DNA of 64,000 bases from Marinicella sediminis (lineage in GTDB: Bacteria > Pseudomonadota > Gammaproteobacteria > Xanthomonadales > Marinicellaceae). The stretch is from positions 186,001 through 250,000 of the forward strand of contig NZ_MVBD01000007.1 in the NCBI RefSeq assembly GCF_002000055.1, written 5' to 3'. Shown in pieces: positions 1-9,173 of this stretch; the first letter of the stretch is position 1; each line of letters begins with the position of its first letter. The position numbers and the translations under genes were made by a program. The notes under the pieces were generated by a model. It searched no databases, had not been told where the DNA came from, and saw only the letters and a program-made list of their open reading frames with translations.

Positions 1-1159
<1,159 letters not shown>

Positions 1160-1180
1160 TTCCACCGGAACTTGCCATTA

Positions 1181-1207
1181 AAAAAAGCCCGTTACGGGCT
1201 TTTTTTA
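1181..1207. terminator. Bidirectional hairpin terminator between purA and def
   Basis: A run of A, the stem AGCCCG, the loop TTA, the stem CGGGCT and a run of seven T. The flanking A and T runs make it work on either strand. It sits 22 bases after the purA stop and 26 bases before the def stop, so it probably ends both convergent transcripts. Confidence 0.9.
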
Positions 1208-1232
1208 TGTCAAAGGGATTTAAACGTCGCGT

Positions 1233-1727
1233 TCACACTTTGATTTTTTCCAGTTTTTTCATGGCCAGTTTGCGCTTTAAAACCGACAAATGGTCCAGGA
1301 ACACAATGCCTTTCAGGTGGTCCAGCTCATGCTGAATACACACTGCCAACAATCCTTCTGCACTGAGCTCCTGGGATGTGCCATTGAGGTCCTGGTAACG
1401 AACCTTGATCTGGTCGGCCCGTTTCACTTTGGCATAGATGCCTGGCACCGATAGACACCCTTCTTCATGGGTTTGCATACCATCCTTTTCAGTGATCACT
1501 GGATTAACCATCACCAGAGGTTCGGTGTTGTCCTCAGAAACATCAATCACCACCAAACGAATGTGCCGGTCAACCTGTGTAGCGGCCAGTCCGATCCCTG
1601 GAGCCGCGTACATGGTCTCCAGCATATCACTGGACAGTTGAGACAAAGCGTCATCAAACACCGTTACTTCTGCTGCTACTTTTTTCAGTCTGGGGTCCGG
1701 TAAAGTCAGGATTTCTAGGGTACTCAT
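1233..1727 (-). CDS. def: Peptide deformylase
   Basis: Removes the N-formyl group from new proteins; Fe2+/Zn2+ metallohydrolase in the cytoplasm. All three family motifs are present: GIGLAATQV (motif 1), EGCLSVP with the metal-binding Cys (motif 2) and HELDH with two metal-binding His and the catalytic Glu (motif 3). I chose the ATG at 1727, which gives 164 residues and begins [12 protein letters not shown], the usual family N-terminus. The frame continues upstream to a TTG at 1802 and another ATG at 1766, but those extensions look non-family. No clear ribosome-binding site decides between them. In many relatives def is followed by fmt and rsmB; here it runs straight into the purA terminator, so fmt must be elsewhere. 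Confidence 0.95.
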   Translation of the reverse strand: MSTLEILTLPDPRLKKVAAEVTVFDDALSQLSSDMLETMYAAPGIGLAATQVDRHIRLVVIDVSEDNTEPLVMVNPVITEKDGMQTHEEGCLSVPGIYAKVKRADQIKVRYQDLNGTSQELSAEGLLAVCIQHELDHLKGIVFLDHLSVLKRKLAMKKLEKIKV

Positions 1728-1934
1728 CTGTTGTTGCGGATCTTCATCATTTCCAAAGGCTGACATCTTATAGTTTTGCGGGTGAATTGAAAATAAAATC
1801 AAGTAAATATATCAACAACAGCCCCCTGAGATAGGTGGTTTTTGTGTTTTTCAGTTGAAATATCTCCCTTTTCCGTTAATTCCTGACGTCAATTGTTTCA
1901 TTTTTTCGTCCATTTTGCAGTTTGATTCACATTT

Positions 1935-1962
1935 TTGTTTAATTTTAACTTTAAAATAGATA
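1935..1962 (+). promoter_or_regulatory. Possible promoter for the LysM-dprA-topA run
   Basis: In the AT-rich divergent gap between def and the LysM gene, a TTGTTT (1935-1940) lies 16 bases before TAGATA (1957-1962), 33 bases ahead of the LysM start. Both hexamers are imperfect, so this is a weak prediction. The whole gap from 1728 to 1995 shows nothing else that I can support. Confidence 0.35.
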
Positions 1963-1995
1963 AACTAAAGTTTTAGGAAAATCAAGAGTTTGCCG

Positions 1996-3207
1996 ATGAT
2001 GTTTAAAAAACAACATTTAATACCAGCGTTATTGTTTGGATTCATAACGACTGTCTTTGCTCAGGATGTTGAACTGAATCCCGCTCACCCGGACACCTAT
2101 GTTGTGCAAAAAGGCGACACCTTGTGGGATATTTCAGCGGTGTTTTTACAGTCTCCGTGGTTGTGGCCGGAAATCTGGCACGCCAACCCGCAAATTGAAA
2201 ACCCTCATTTGATTTATCCTGGCGATCAACTGAACCTGGTTTACATTGACGGAAAACCGGCCATCACCGTGAATCGCAGTCATCCAACTGTCAAACTCAG
2301 TCCGTCGGTCCGGCCCATTGACCACAACCAGGCCATTGAAACCATTCCGCTGTCAGACATTGAGCCTTTCCTGAGAAAACTACGCATCCTCAGCCAGGCA
2401 GACATTGACCTGGCTCCTTATGTGATTACCAGTGAAGAAGATCGGTCTGTTGCTGTGACCGGACACAACATTTACGTCAGGGGTCTGAAAAACCACAGAC
2501 AGGGTGATCGCCTGGCCATTGTCAGACCGACCGTAGTCTACCGTGAAGTGCCCACCGATTATCCATGGGAGACCTCAAAAACTCATGAAATTGAATCTGT
2601 GGCCTGGAAAAAATCATCACCACACACCACCGATGCAGTGATGAGTCGATTCTGGAAAAAATACATTGACCGGACCTACTGGGAAAACGTCAGAATTCTG
2701 GGCTATGAAGTGGCGGACACAGGTGTTGCTGAAGTACTGCGGGTTAATCCGGACAGTGATGTAACCACCCTGAAAATTGTGGATGTCAACACAGAAGTCA
2801 AGCAAGGCGACCTTATTCTGCCATTGGATGATTTCAATTTTGACCCTTATTTTCTACCCAGGGCTGGTACCCTTGAAGATGACAACATCCGCATTGTAGC
2901 CCTGAACAATGCCCTGTTTGGCAGTGGTCGCAGACAAATTGTAGCGATCAGTAAAGGCGCAGAAAATGGTGTAGATGTGGGTGATGTATTTGCAGTGTAC
3001 AGCCCGGAAAAAGTCATTCGTGATGAGGTCATGCACCCCAAAAATGATCTGAAAACGCTGTTCAAACCCTCTAAAGCACATGTGACTTTACCGATGGAAT
3101 ACTCTGGACACATCATGGTTTTTAAAACCTTTGATTACATCAGTTACGCCATCATTACTGCTGGTAACCGACCCGTCAAAATGTTTGATCATGTGCGCTT
3201 GCCCTGA
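1996..3207 (+). CDS. Secreted LysM-domain protein upstream of dprA
   Basis: A predicted envelope protein that would bind peptidoglycan through one LysM module. The first ~23 residues form a signal peptide ending in VFAQ. A LysM follows at about residues 35-85 (YVVQKGDTLWDIS ... HLIYPGDQLNLVY), and the remaining ~300 residues have no domain I recognise. Two ATG codons in a row (1996, 1999) are the likely start; a TTG at 1990 in the same frame is less likely. An AAGAG sequence about eight bases upstream can serve as ribosome-binding site. A LysM protein directly before dprA is a recurrent arrangement in Gammaproteobacteria, and the 19-bp gap to dprA suggests one transcript. Its cellular role is not established from sequence. 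Confidence 0.88.
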   Translation: MMFKKQHLIPALLFGFITTVFAQDVELNPAHPDTYVVQKGDTLWDISAVFLQSPWLWPEIWHANPQIENPHLIYPGDQLNLVYIDGKPAITVNRSHPTVKLSPSVRPIDHNQAIETIPLSDIEPFLRKLRILSQADIDLAPYVITSEEDRSVAVTGHNIYVRGLKNHRQGDRLAIVRPTVVYREVPTDYPWETSKTHEIESVAWKKSSPHTTDAVMSRFWKKYIDRTYWENVRILGYEVADTGVAEVLRVNPDSDVTTLKIVDVNTEVKQGDLILPLDDFNFDPYFLPRAGTLEDDNIRIVALNNALFGSGRRQIVAISKGAENGVDVGDVFAVYSPEKVIRDEVMHPKNDLKTLFKPSKAHVTLPMEYSGHIMVFKTFDYISYAIITAGNRPVKMFDHVRLP

Positions 3208-3226
3208 TTGATGGATGGCATGATTC

Positions 3227-4357
3227 ATGGATGAATCGACCGCAGCCCAATGGTTGCACTTACTGAACACCCCGGGGCTCGGTCCGGTCAGGACCCGGGC
3301 CCTGCTTGATCATTACTCAGACATCAATGAAGTTTTTCAGGAACAACGTTTTCCTGAACAACTGAACATCCCGACAGCAGCCGCACATAACCTCAGACAA
3401 GCCACCAACGACCAGATTAAGCAAGAGTTGGACTGGCTGCAAAAACCCAGCAACCACTTACTCACCTGGCATGATCCGTTGTATCCACCTCAGCTCAGAT
3501 TAATCGCTGACCCGCCAATGGTGCTGTTTGTAAAAGGCGACCTCAACAGCCTTCTGTTGCCTCAACTGGCGGTGGTTGGCAGCCGCAATGCCACCCGCTC
3601 TGGCTTGAACAACGCCAAGGCTTTCAGTGCTGAACTGAGTCGCAAGGGTTTGGTCATCACCAGTGGTCTGGCCGCCGGTATCGATGCCGCTGCGCATCAG
3701 GGAGCACTGGATTCAGGTGGTTTGACAATCGCTGTGATGGGCACCGGGATCAACACCATCTACCCGAAAGGAAATCAGTCGTTGGCCAAAACCATCATCC
3801 AACAGGGAGCGGTCGTTTCCGAATTGCCTTTCAACATGCCGCCGCATGCCGGGAATTTCCCCCGCCGAAACCGCATCATTGCCGGATTATCACTGGGTAC
3901 TCTGGTGGTAGAAGCCGCCAGAAAAAGTGGTACAGCCATCACTGCCAGATTATCCATGGAATGCAATCGACCGGTCATGGCGATACCAGGCAGCATCCAC
4001 AACCCAATGGCCAGAGGCTGTCACCAACTGATCCGGCAGGGGGCCAGTCTGGTTGAATCGGCACAGGATATACTCGAAGAACTGCAGCCTCACATCCACA
4101 TGCTCAGCGACCAGCTCAGCAATCACTTGAAAGAAATTGACCAGCAAAGCATTGAAAAGCCAGCACCTGAACCTCATATGGAGCTGTCTGATACTCAGCA
4201 GCTGATTTTTCAGCAAATAGACTATCATCCGGTGTCTTTTGATGATATTGTGAAACATACTGAGTTAAGTAGTGCGGTGATTGCTTCGGATTTACTGATC
4301 ATGGAGTTATCCGGACTGATCGAAAAACTTCCTGGTGCCACTTATCAAAGAACATGA
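3227..4357 (+). CDS. dprA: DNA-processing protein A
   Basis: Binds incoming single-stranded DNA during natural transformation and loads RecA; cytoplasmic. The 376-residue protein has an N-terminal helix-hairpin-helix/SAM-like part, then the Rossmann-like core with AVVGSRNATRSG, TSGLAAGIDAAAHQGAL, AVMGTGINTIYPKGN and FPRRNRIIAGLS, and a C-terminal winged-helix part (about 310-376). The ATG at 3227 follows the LysM gene by 19 bases, and the stop overlaps the smg start by four bases (ATGA), implying translational coupling. Its presence beside a type IV pilus operon further along the window is compatible with competence, but that is inference. Confidence 0.95.
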   Translation: MDESTAAQWLHLLNTPGLGPVRTRALLDHYSDINEVFQEQRFPEQLNIPTAAAHNLRQATNDQIKQELDWLQKPSNHLLTWHDPLYPPQLRLIADPPMVLFVKGDLNSLLLPQLAVVGSRNATRSGLNNAKAFSAELSRKGLVITSGLAAGIDAAAHQGALDSGGLTIAVMGTGINTIYPKGNQSLAKTIIQQGAVVSELPFNMPPHAGNFPRRNRIIAGLSLGTLVVEAARKSGTAITARLSMECNRPVMAIPGSIHNPMARGCHQLIRQGASLVESAQDILEELQPHIHMLSDQLSNHLKEIDQQSIEKPAPEPHMELSDTQQLIFQQIDYHPVSFDDIVKHTELSSAVIASDLLIMELSGLIEKLPGATYQRT

Positions 4358-4830
4358 ATGAAAACATCATTGACGTCCTGGTTTATCTGTTTGAAAACTA
4401 TTTATCAGAACAAACCAACCTCCATGAACAATACACCAAAAACCACATCTACCTTGGCCTGGAGCAGGCTGGCTTTGAAAAAACCACCATTGATTCTGCT
4501 TTTAACTGGTTACTGAGCATCAATCAACCGGACCAACACACCATCAACCAATCAGCCGATGCCATTCGTGTGTATGCACCTGCGGAAATGGCTATGCTGG
4601 ATCGGGAGGGTATCGATTTTATTTGTTACCTGGAGTCATCCGAAATCCTTTCTCCAACCACCCGTGAGCTGTTGCTCAATGGTTTGCTGAATCTAAATGC
4701 TGACAACATCGACGTCGATGATTTACAATGGCTGGCTTTAATCATTTTATTTTCACAACCGGATGAGGAACAAGCCTTTGCTTCTATGGAGAGTTTGATG
4801 TTTGATCCACCGGTCGATCATGAACACTAG
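4354..4830 (+). CDS. smg: Smg family protein (DUF494)
   Basis: A 158-residue acidic cytoplasmic protein of the Smg/DUF494 family, almost always found between dprA and topA in Beta- and Gammaproteobacteria. Family members have no firmly established biochemical role. The N-terminus (NIIDVLVYLFENY) and the segment around FICYLESSEILSPTTRELLLNGL fit the family, and length is typical. It overlaps dprA by four bases and lies three bases before topA, so it is almost certainly co-transcribed with both. Confidence 0.9.
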   Translation: MNENIIDVLVYLFENYLSEQTNLHEQYTKNHIYLGLEQAGFEKTTIDSAFNWLLSINQPDQHTINQSADAIRVYAPAEMAMLDREGIDFICYLESSEILSPTTRELLLNGLLNLNADNIDVDDLQWLALIILFSQPDEEQAFASMESLMFDPPVDHEH

Positions 4831-4833
4831 CAC

Positions 4834-7281
4834 ATGGCTGAAAACTTACTGATTGTAGAATCACCCGCAAAAGCAAAAACCATTGAAAAATACCTGGGTA
4901 AGGGACATAAAGTCCTCGCCTCCTACGGTCACGTTCGTGATTTGCTGGCCAAGACCGGCGCCGTTATTCCGGAAAATGATTTTGAACTCAAATACGTTGA
5001 TGTGGAAAAAAACAAAAAACACATCGATGCCATCGTCAGAGAAGCCAAAAAAGCCAACACCATATATCTGGCAACGGATTTGGACCGTGAAGGAGAAGCC
5101 ATTTCCTGGCACGTGGTAGAAATTCTCAAAGACCGCAATCTGCTGAAAGGCAAGGACATCAAAAGGGTGGTGTTTTCTGAAATCACCAAATCAGCGATCC
5201 AGGAAGCCGTTGCCAATCCCCGCGAGATTTCCCATGAATTGGTCGATGCCCAGCAAGCCAGGCGGGCCCTGGATTACCTGGTGGGTTTTAATTTATCGCC
5301 CTTATTGTGGAAGAAAGTCCGCCGTGGACTCTCAGCCGGACGTGTTCAATCACCAGCCCTGCGACTGATTGTGCAGCGGGAAGATGAAATCAATGCTTTC
5401 ATCAAAGAGGAATACTGGACCATACACGGTAAATTGCAATTAGGCCAAGAACCATTTGAGTCTTCCCTGAACATTTATCAGGGTAAGAAACTGAAAAAGT
5501 TTGACATCAATAACCAACAACTGGCTGACCAGGCGCTCGAACAATTGCGCAGCCAGGCCGGCAAACAACTGACATTGACTGAACTGACGCAGAAAAAGCG
5601 TCAACGCAAACCAGCGGCTCCCTTCATCACTTCAACCCTGCAGCAGGAAGCCTCCAGAAAGCTGGGCTTCTCTGCGCGAAAAACCATGCAAATTGCCCAG
5701 CAATTGTATGAAGGCATGGAGGTCAATGGCCAGACCCAGGGTCTGATTACTTACATGAGAACCGACTCATTGCACCTGGCCAATGATGCCATCGCTGACA
5801 TTCGGGATGTCATTGGGAAAAAATATGGCCAGGAACTGCTGCCCAAAGAACCCAACACCTATAAAAGCAAGTCCAAGAATGCTCAGGAGGCGCATGAGGC
5901 CATCCGTGCGGTATCTGCACAGCTGCGGCCAAAATCCATTAAATCAGCGTTGAATAACGATCAATACCGTTTGTATGACCTGATCTGGAAACGCACCGTG
6001 GCCAGCCAAATGATCAATGCCACCATTGGCACCGTGTCCGCTGATTTCACTTTTGGTGACGACCATAACCTGCGGGCCAATGGTTCAACCATTCTCATCA
6101 AAGGCTTCTTGTCGGTGTATGAAGAAGGCATGGATGACGTCAAACAGGACAAAGGTGACAAGCACCTGCCCAACCTGAAAAAAGGTGATGTGGTTGATGT
6201 CAATGAAATTCTTGGCACCCAACATTTCACTGAACCACCGCCTCGCTATTCAGAGGCTACCCTGGTCAAAGCCCTGGAAGAGTTTGGCATCGGCAGACCA
6301 TCCACCTATGCCAGCATCATTTCAACTTTGCTGAACCGGGATTATGTGGAACTGGACAAAAAACGCTTCATCCCGACTGATGTCGGAAAAGTTGTCGCCC
6401 GCTTCCTGGAAACCCACTTCACCGATTATGTCGACTATGACTTCACCGCCCGGCTCGAAGATGCCCTGGATGCGGTGTCTCGGGGTGAAAAAGAATGGCG
6501 CCCATTGATGAAGAATTTCTGGGAACCATTCATCAAACTGGTGGAAGAAAAAGAAGAAAGCGTATCCCGTGATGAAGCTCAGGACAAACGGGAGCTTGGC
6601 ACCGACCCTGAAAGCGGCAAACCAGTGACTGTGAGGATTGGTAAATACGGCACTTTTGTGCAGATTGGCTCAAGGGAAGATGAAGAAAAACCCCGTTTCG
6701 CAGGGTTATTGCCAGGACAAAAACTGGACACCATTACATTTGATGAAGCCATGGCTTTGTTTGACCTGCCACGCGACCTGGGTGAAACTTCAGAAGGCGA
6801 AAAAGTCAGCGCCAACATTGGCCGTTTCGGCCCTTATGTCAGGTATGGAAACAAGTTTGTCAGCATCAAGGAAGGTGATCCATACAGCATCACTTTTGAA
6901 GAAGCCCTGGTGTTGATACAGGAAAAGAAAATTGCTGATGCCAATCGCATCATTCAAACCTTTGATGACGGTATTCAGGTACTGAATGGTCGCTGGGGGC
7001 CTTATGTCACCGATGGTAATAAAAATGGCAAAATTGCCAAAGACCAGGATCCCAAAGCGCTCACTCATGAACAATGCATTGAAATCCTGGCGCAAGCTCC
7101 CGACAAGAAAAGGCGCGGCAAAAAGAAAACCGCTAAAAAGAAAGTAGCCAAAAAAACCAGCAAAAAGAAAGTCACTAAAAAGAAAGTGACCAAAAAAACC
7201 AGTAAAAAGAAAACCACCAGGAAGAAGGCCAGCAAAAAGAAGGTCAGCAAAAAAACCAAAAAGAAAACCTCTGCCGGATAA
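4834..7281 (+). CDS. topA: DNA topoisomerase I, lysine-rich tail
   Basis: Type IA topoisomerase that relaxes negative supercoils. The toprim domain starts at residue 5 (LLIVESPAKAKTIEKYLG) and includes ATDLDREGEAISWH. The catalytic tyrosine is Tyr307 in LITYMRTDS, and the RPSTYASI segment is present. The C-terminal third has no Cys4 zinc ribbons of the E. coli type. Instead it shows repeated Toprim-C modules (RIGKYGTFVQIG, NIGRFGPYVRYG, LNGRWGPYVTDG). The last ~60 residues (from about 7107) are a low-complexity tail of KKK, KKT and KKV units, which should bind DNA or RNA electrostatically. Length is 815 residues. It lies three bases after smg and three before tsaC, inside one operon. Confidence 0.96.
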   Translation: MAENLLIVESPAKAKTIEKYLGKGHKVLASYGHVRDLLAKTGAVIPENDFELKYVDVEKNKKHIDAIVREAKKANTIYLATDLDREGEAISWHVVEILKDRNLLKGKDIKRVVFSEITKSAIQEAVANPREISHELVDAQQARRALDYLVGFNLSPLLWKKVRRGLSAGRVQSPALRLIVQREDEINAFIKEEYWTIHGKLQLGQEPFESSLNIYQGKKLKKFDINNQQLADQALEQLRSQAGKQLTLTELTQKKRQRKPAAPFITSTLQQEASRKLGFSARKTMQIAQQLYEGMEVNGQTQGLITYMRTDSLHLANDAIADIRDVIGKKYGQELLPKEPNTYKSKSKNAQEAHEAIRAVSAQLRPKSIKSALNNDQYRLYDLIWKRTVASQMINATIGTVSADFTFGDDHNLRANGSTILIKGFLSVYEEGMDDVKQDKGDKHLPNLKKGDVVDVNEILGTQHFTEPPPRYSEATLVKALEEFGIGRPSTYASIISTLLNRDYVELDKKRFIPTDVGKVVARFLETHFTDYVDYDFTARLEDALDAVSRGEKEWRPLMKNFWEPFIKLVEEKEESVSRDEAQDKRELGTDPESGKPVTVRIGKYGTFVQIGSREDEEKPRFAGLLPGQKLDTITFDEAMALFDLPRDLGETSEGEKVSANIGRFGPYVRYGNKFVSIKEGDPYSITFEEALVLIQEKKIADANRIIQTFDDGIQVLNGRWGPYVTDGNKNGKIAKDQDPKALTHEQCIEILAQAPDKKRRGKKKTAKKKVAKKTSKKKVTKKKVTKKTSKKKTTRKKASKKKVSKKTKKKTSAG

Positions 7282-7284
7282 GCC

Positions 7285-7842
7285 ATGACTGCTCGTGGTC
7301 AATCCATTGAACAAGCTGTCAAAGTGGTCCAACAGGGTGGCCTGCTGGTCTACCCCACTGAAGCGGTTTTCGGGCTGGGCTGTGACCACCGCAACGAACA
7401 GGCTGTACAGCACTTATTAAAACTCAAGCAACGCCCGGTCAGCAAAGGATTGATTCTGGTCGCATCTCACATCCAGCAAATCATGCCTCTGATCAGGCCA
7501 GCCAGACGCACCCATTTGGCCAGGGCCCTGAAAACCTGGCCGGGACATCATACCTGGGTGTTCCCAAAATCAGACGCAGTACCTGACTGGATTTCTGGTG
7601 ATCATGAAACCCTGGCCGTGCGAGTATCGGCACATCCGACAGTTAAACAACTGTGTGATCAACTGAATGCGCCACTGGTTTCAACCAGCGCCAATATTTC
7701 TGGACAAATGACGCCGGCTAATTGTCAGGAAATGATCCGCATCTGGGGAGATCAGGTGGCTTATTATCTGGACCAACCTTTGGGTGGACTTGACACCCCT
7801 TCACCAATCAGAATGGCCAGTGATGGCAGCAGCTTCCGATGA
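7285..7842 (+). CDS. tsaC: Threonylcarbamoyl-AMP synthase (TsaC/Sua5/YrdC)
   Basis: Makes threonylcarbamoyl-AMP from threonine, bicarbonate and ATP for the t6A37 modification of ANN-decoding tRNAs. The 185-residue protein is the short TsaC form without the extra Sua5 domain. Family signatures include GGLLVYPTEAVFGLGCD, LKQRPVSKGLILV (the K-x-R...S-K motif) and the nucleotide-binding STSANISGQ. It sits three bases after topA, as in many relatives, and its stop overlaps the waaA start (ATGA). Identification is secure. Confidence 0.94.
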   Translation: MTARGQSIEQAVKVVQQGGLLVYPTEAVFGLGCDHRNEQAVQHLLKLKQRPVSKGLILVASHIQQIMPLIRPARRTHLARALKTWPGHHTWVFPKSDAVPDWISGDHETLAVRVSAHPTVKQLCDQLNAPLVSTSANISGQMTPANCQEMIRIWGDQVAYYLDQPLGGLDTPSPIRMASDGSSFR

Positions 7843-9173
7843 AACTAGAACTCAGATCCCGCTTTTATTCTCTGGTCACCACTTTGCTGACCCCTTTGGT
7901 GTTAATCAGATTGGCAACCCGGGGTATCAAAACCAAAGCCTATTTGCAGCGCTGGCATGAACGCTTTGGCTGGTTCAAAGCCCCACAGTTCAATGACCAC
8001 ACCATTTGGGTCCATGCCGTTTCTGTGGGTGAAGTCAATGCCGCCATTCCACTGATCAAGGCGCTGATGGAAAAATACCAGGACCATTCCTTCGTATTAA
8101 CCACCATCACCCCGACGGGTTCAGACCGGGTACAACAAATTTTTGGAGATCAGGTTTTTCACGTTTATTTGCCATATGACTTACCTGGCGCCGTGAAACG
8201 ATTTTTGCGTAAAACCAAACCGCGTCTAGCGGTGATCATGGAAACCGAAATCTGGCCCAATCTGTTTCGCTTCTGTAAGAAAAAAAACATTCCCATTGTG
8301 GTGGCCAATGCGCGCCTTTCCGAAGTTTCAATGAAAGGCTACCGCTGGGTTGAATCATTGGCGGCCAAGGCATTCAACGACACGGCTTATGTCGCTGCAC
8401 AAACTGTCACCGATGCCAAAAGAATGATTCAGCTGGGTTGTTACCCGGAAAAAATATTCGTCGTGGGCAGCCTGAAATTTGACATCATCATTGAAGACCA
8501 CATCATTCGCAAAGGTGAGGAAATCCGTGAACACTATCAAAACAGTCGTCTGGTCTGGATTGCGGCAAGCACCCATCAGGATGATGAAATTGAAGTACTT
8601 GATGCCTATGCGGTGCTCAAACAAAGACACCCCAAGCTGATGCTGGTCATTGTCCCCCGTCATCCGGAACGATTCCAAAGCACCACCCAAGCCTGCCGCA
8701 ACAAAGGGTTCAATACCCAATTGCGCAGTGAAATTGGCTTGTGTGACATCGACGGCGATGTGTTTGTGGTGGATACCATGGGTGAAATGCTGGAATTTTA
8801 CGCCTCCTCTGACATCGCCTTTGTGGGTGGATCGATTGCCAACATTGGCGGCCATAATGTATTGGAAGCTGCGGTGTTTTCCCTTCCTGTACTGGTGGGT
8901 CCCAACACCCACAACTTCACTGAAATCACCCAATTACTTAATGACTGCGGAGGATCACAAACTGTCTATGATGCCAATGACATCATTCGCAGCATGGAAT
9001 ACCTCATTGAAGACGAAGCAGCCAGACTGGCCATGGGTAAAGCGGCCAAAGTATTGGTTGAAAAAAACCGCGGTGCGGTTAATCTGACCATGAATCTCAT
9101 CGAGTCAGCGATTGACCAAAAGCCATTGAATGAACACATTACCAACAAACACTTCCCAAAGATATCGCCATGA
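7839..9173 (+). CDS. waaA: Kdo (3-deoxy-D-manno-octulosonic acid) transferase
   Basis: GT-B glycosyltransferase of family GT30 that adds Kdo from CMP-Kdo to lipid IVA, starting the LPS inner core; anchored to the inner face of the cytoplasmic membrane by its N-terminal helix. The 444 residues are slightly longer than E. coli WaaA (425). Signatures are WVHAVSVGEVNAA with the catalytic Glu, METEIWPN, and the donor-binding FVGGSIANIGGHNVLEAA. It overlaps tsaC by four bases and the following lipoprotein gene by four bases. Mono- or bifunctional addition of Kdo cannot be decided from sequence. Confidence 0.94.
   Translation: MKLELRSRFYSLVTTLLTPLVLIRLATRGIKTKAYLQRWHERFGWFKAPQFNDHTIWVHAVSVGEVNAAIPLIKALMEKYQDHSFVLTTITPTGSDRVQQIFGDQVFHVYLPYDLPGAVKRFLRKTKPRLAVIMETEIWPNLFRFCKKKNIPIVVANARLSEVSMKGYRWVESLAAKAFNDTAYVAAQTVTDAKRMIQLGCYPEKIFVVGSLKFDIIIEDHIIRKGEEIREHYQNSRLVWIAASTHQDDEIEVLDAYAVLKQRHPKLMLVIVPRHPERFQSTTQACRNKGFNTQLRSEIGLCDIDGDVFVVDTMGEMLEFYASSDIAFVGGSIANIGGHNVLEAAVFSLPVLVGPNTHNFTEITQLLNDCGGSQTVYDANDIIRSMEYLIEDEAARLAMGKAAKVLVEKNRGAVNLTMNLIESAIDQKPLNEHITNKHFPKISP

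Noticed and set aside
6790-7413. 207-codon open frame on the minus strand over the topA tail
   Set aside because: It is the reverse of the Lys-codon repeats, giving Phe/Leu-rich low-complexity sequence; the sense frame is certain.
8355-8933. 192-codon open frame on the minus strand inside waaA
   Set aside because: It lies wholly within a well-supported gene and has no family signature or ribosome-binding site.
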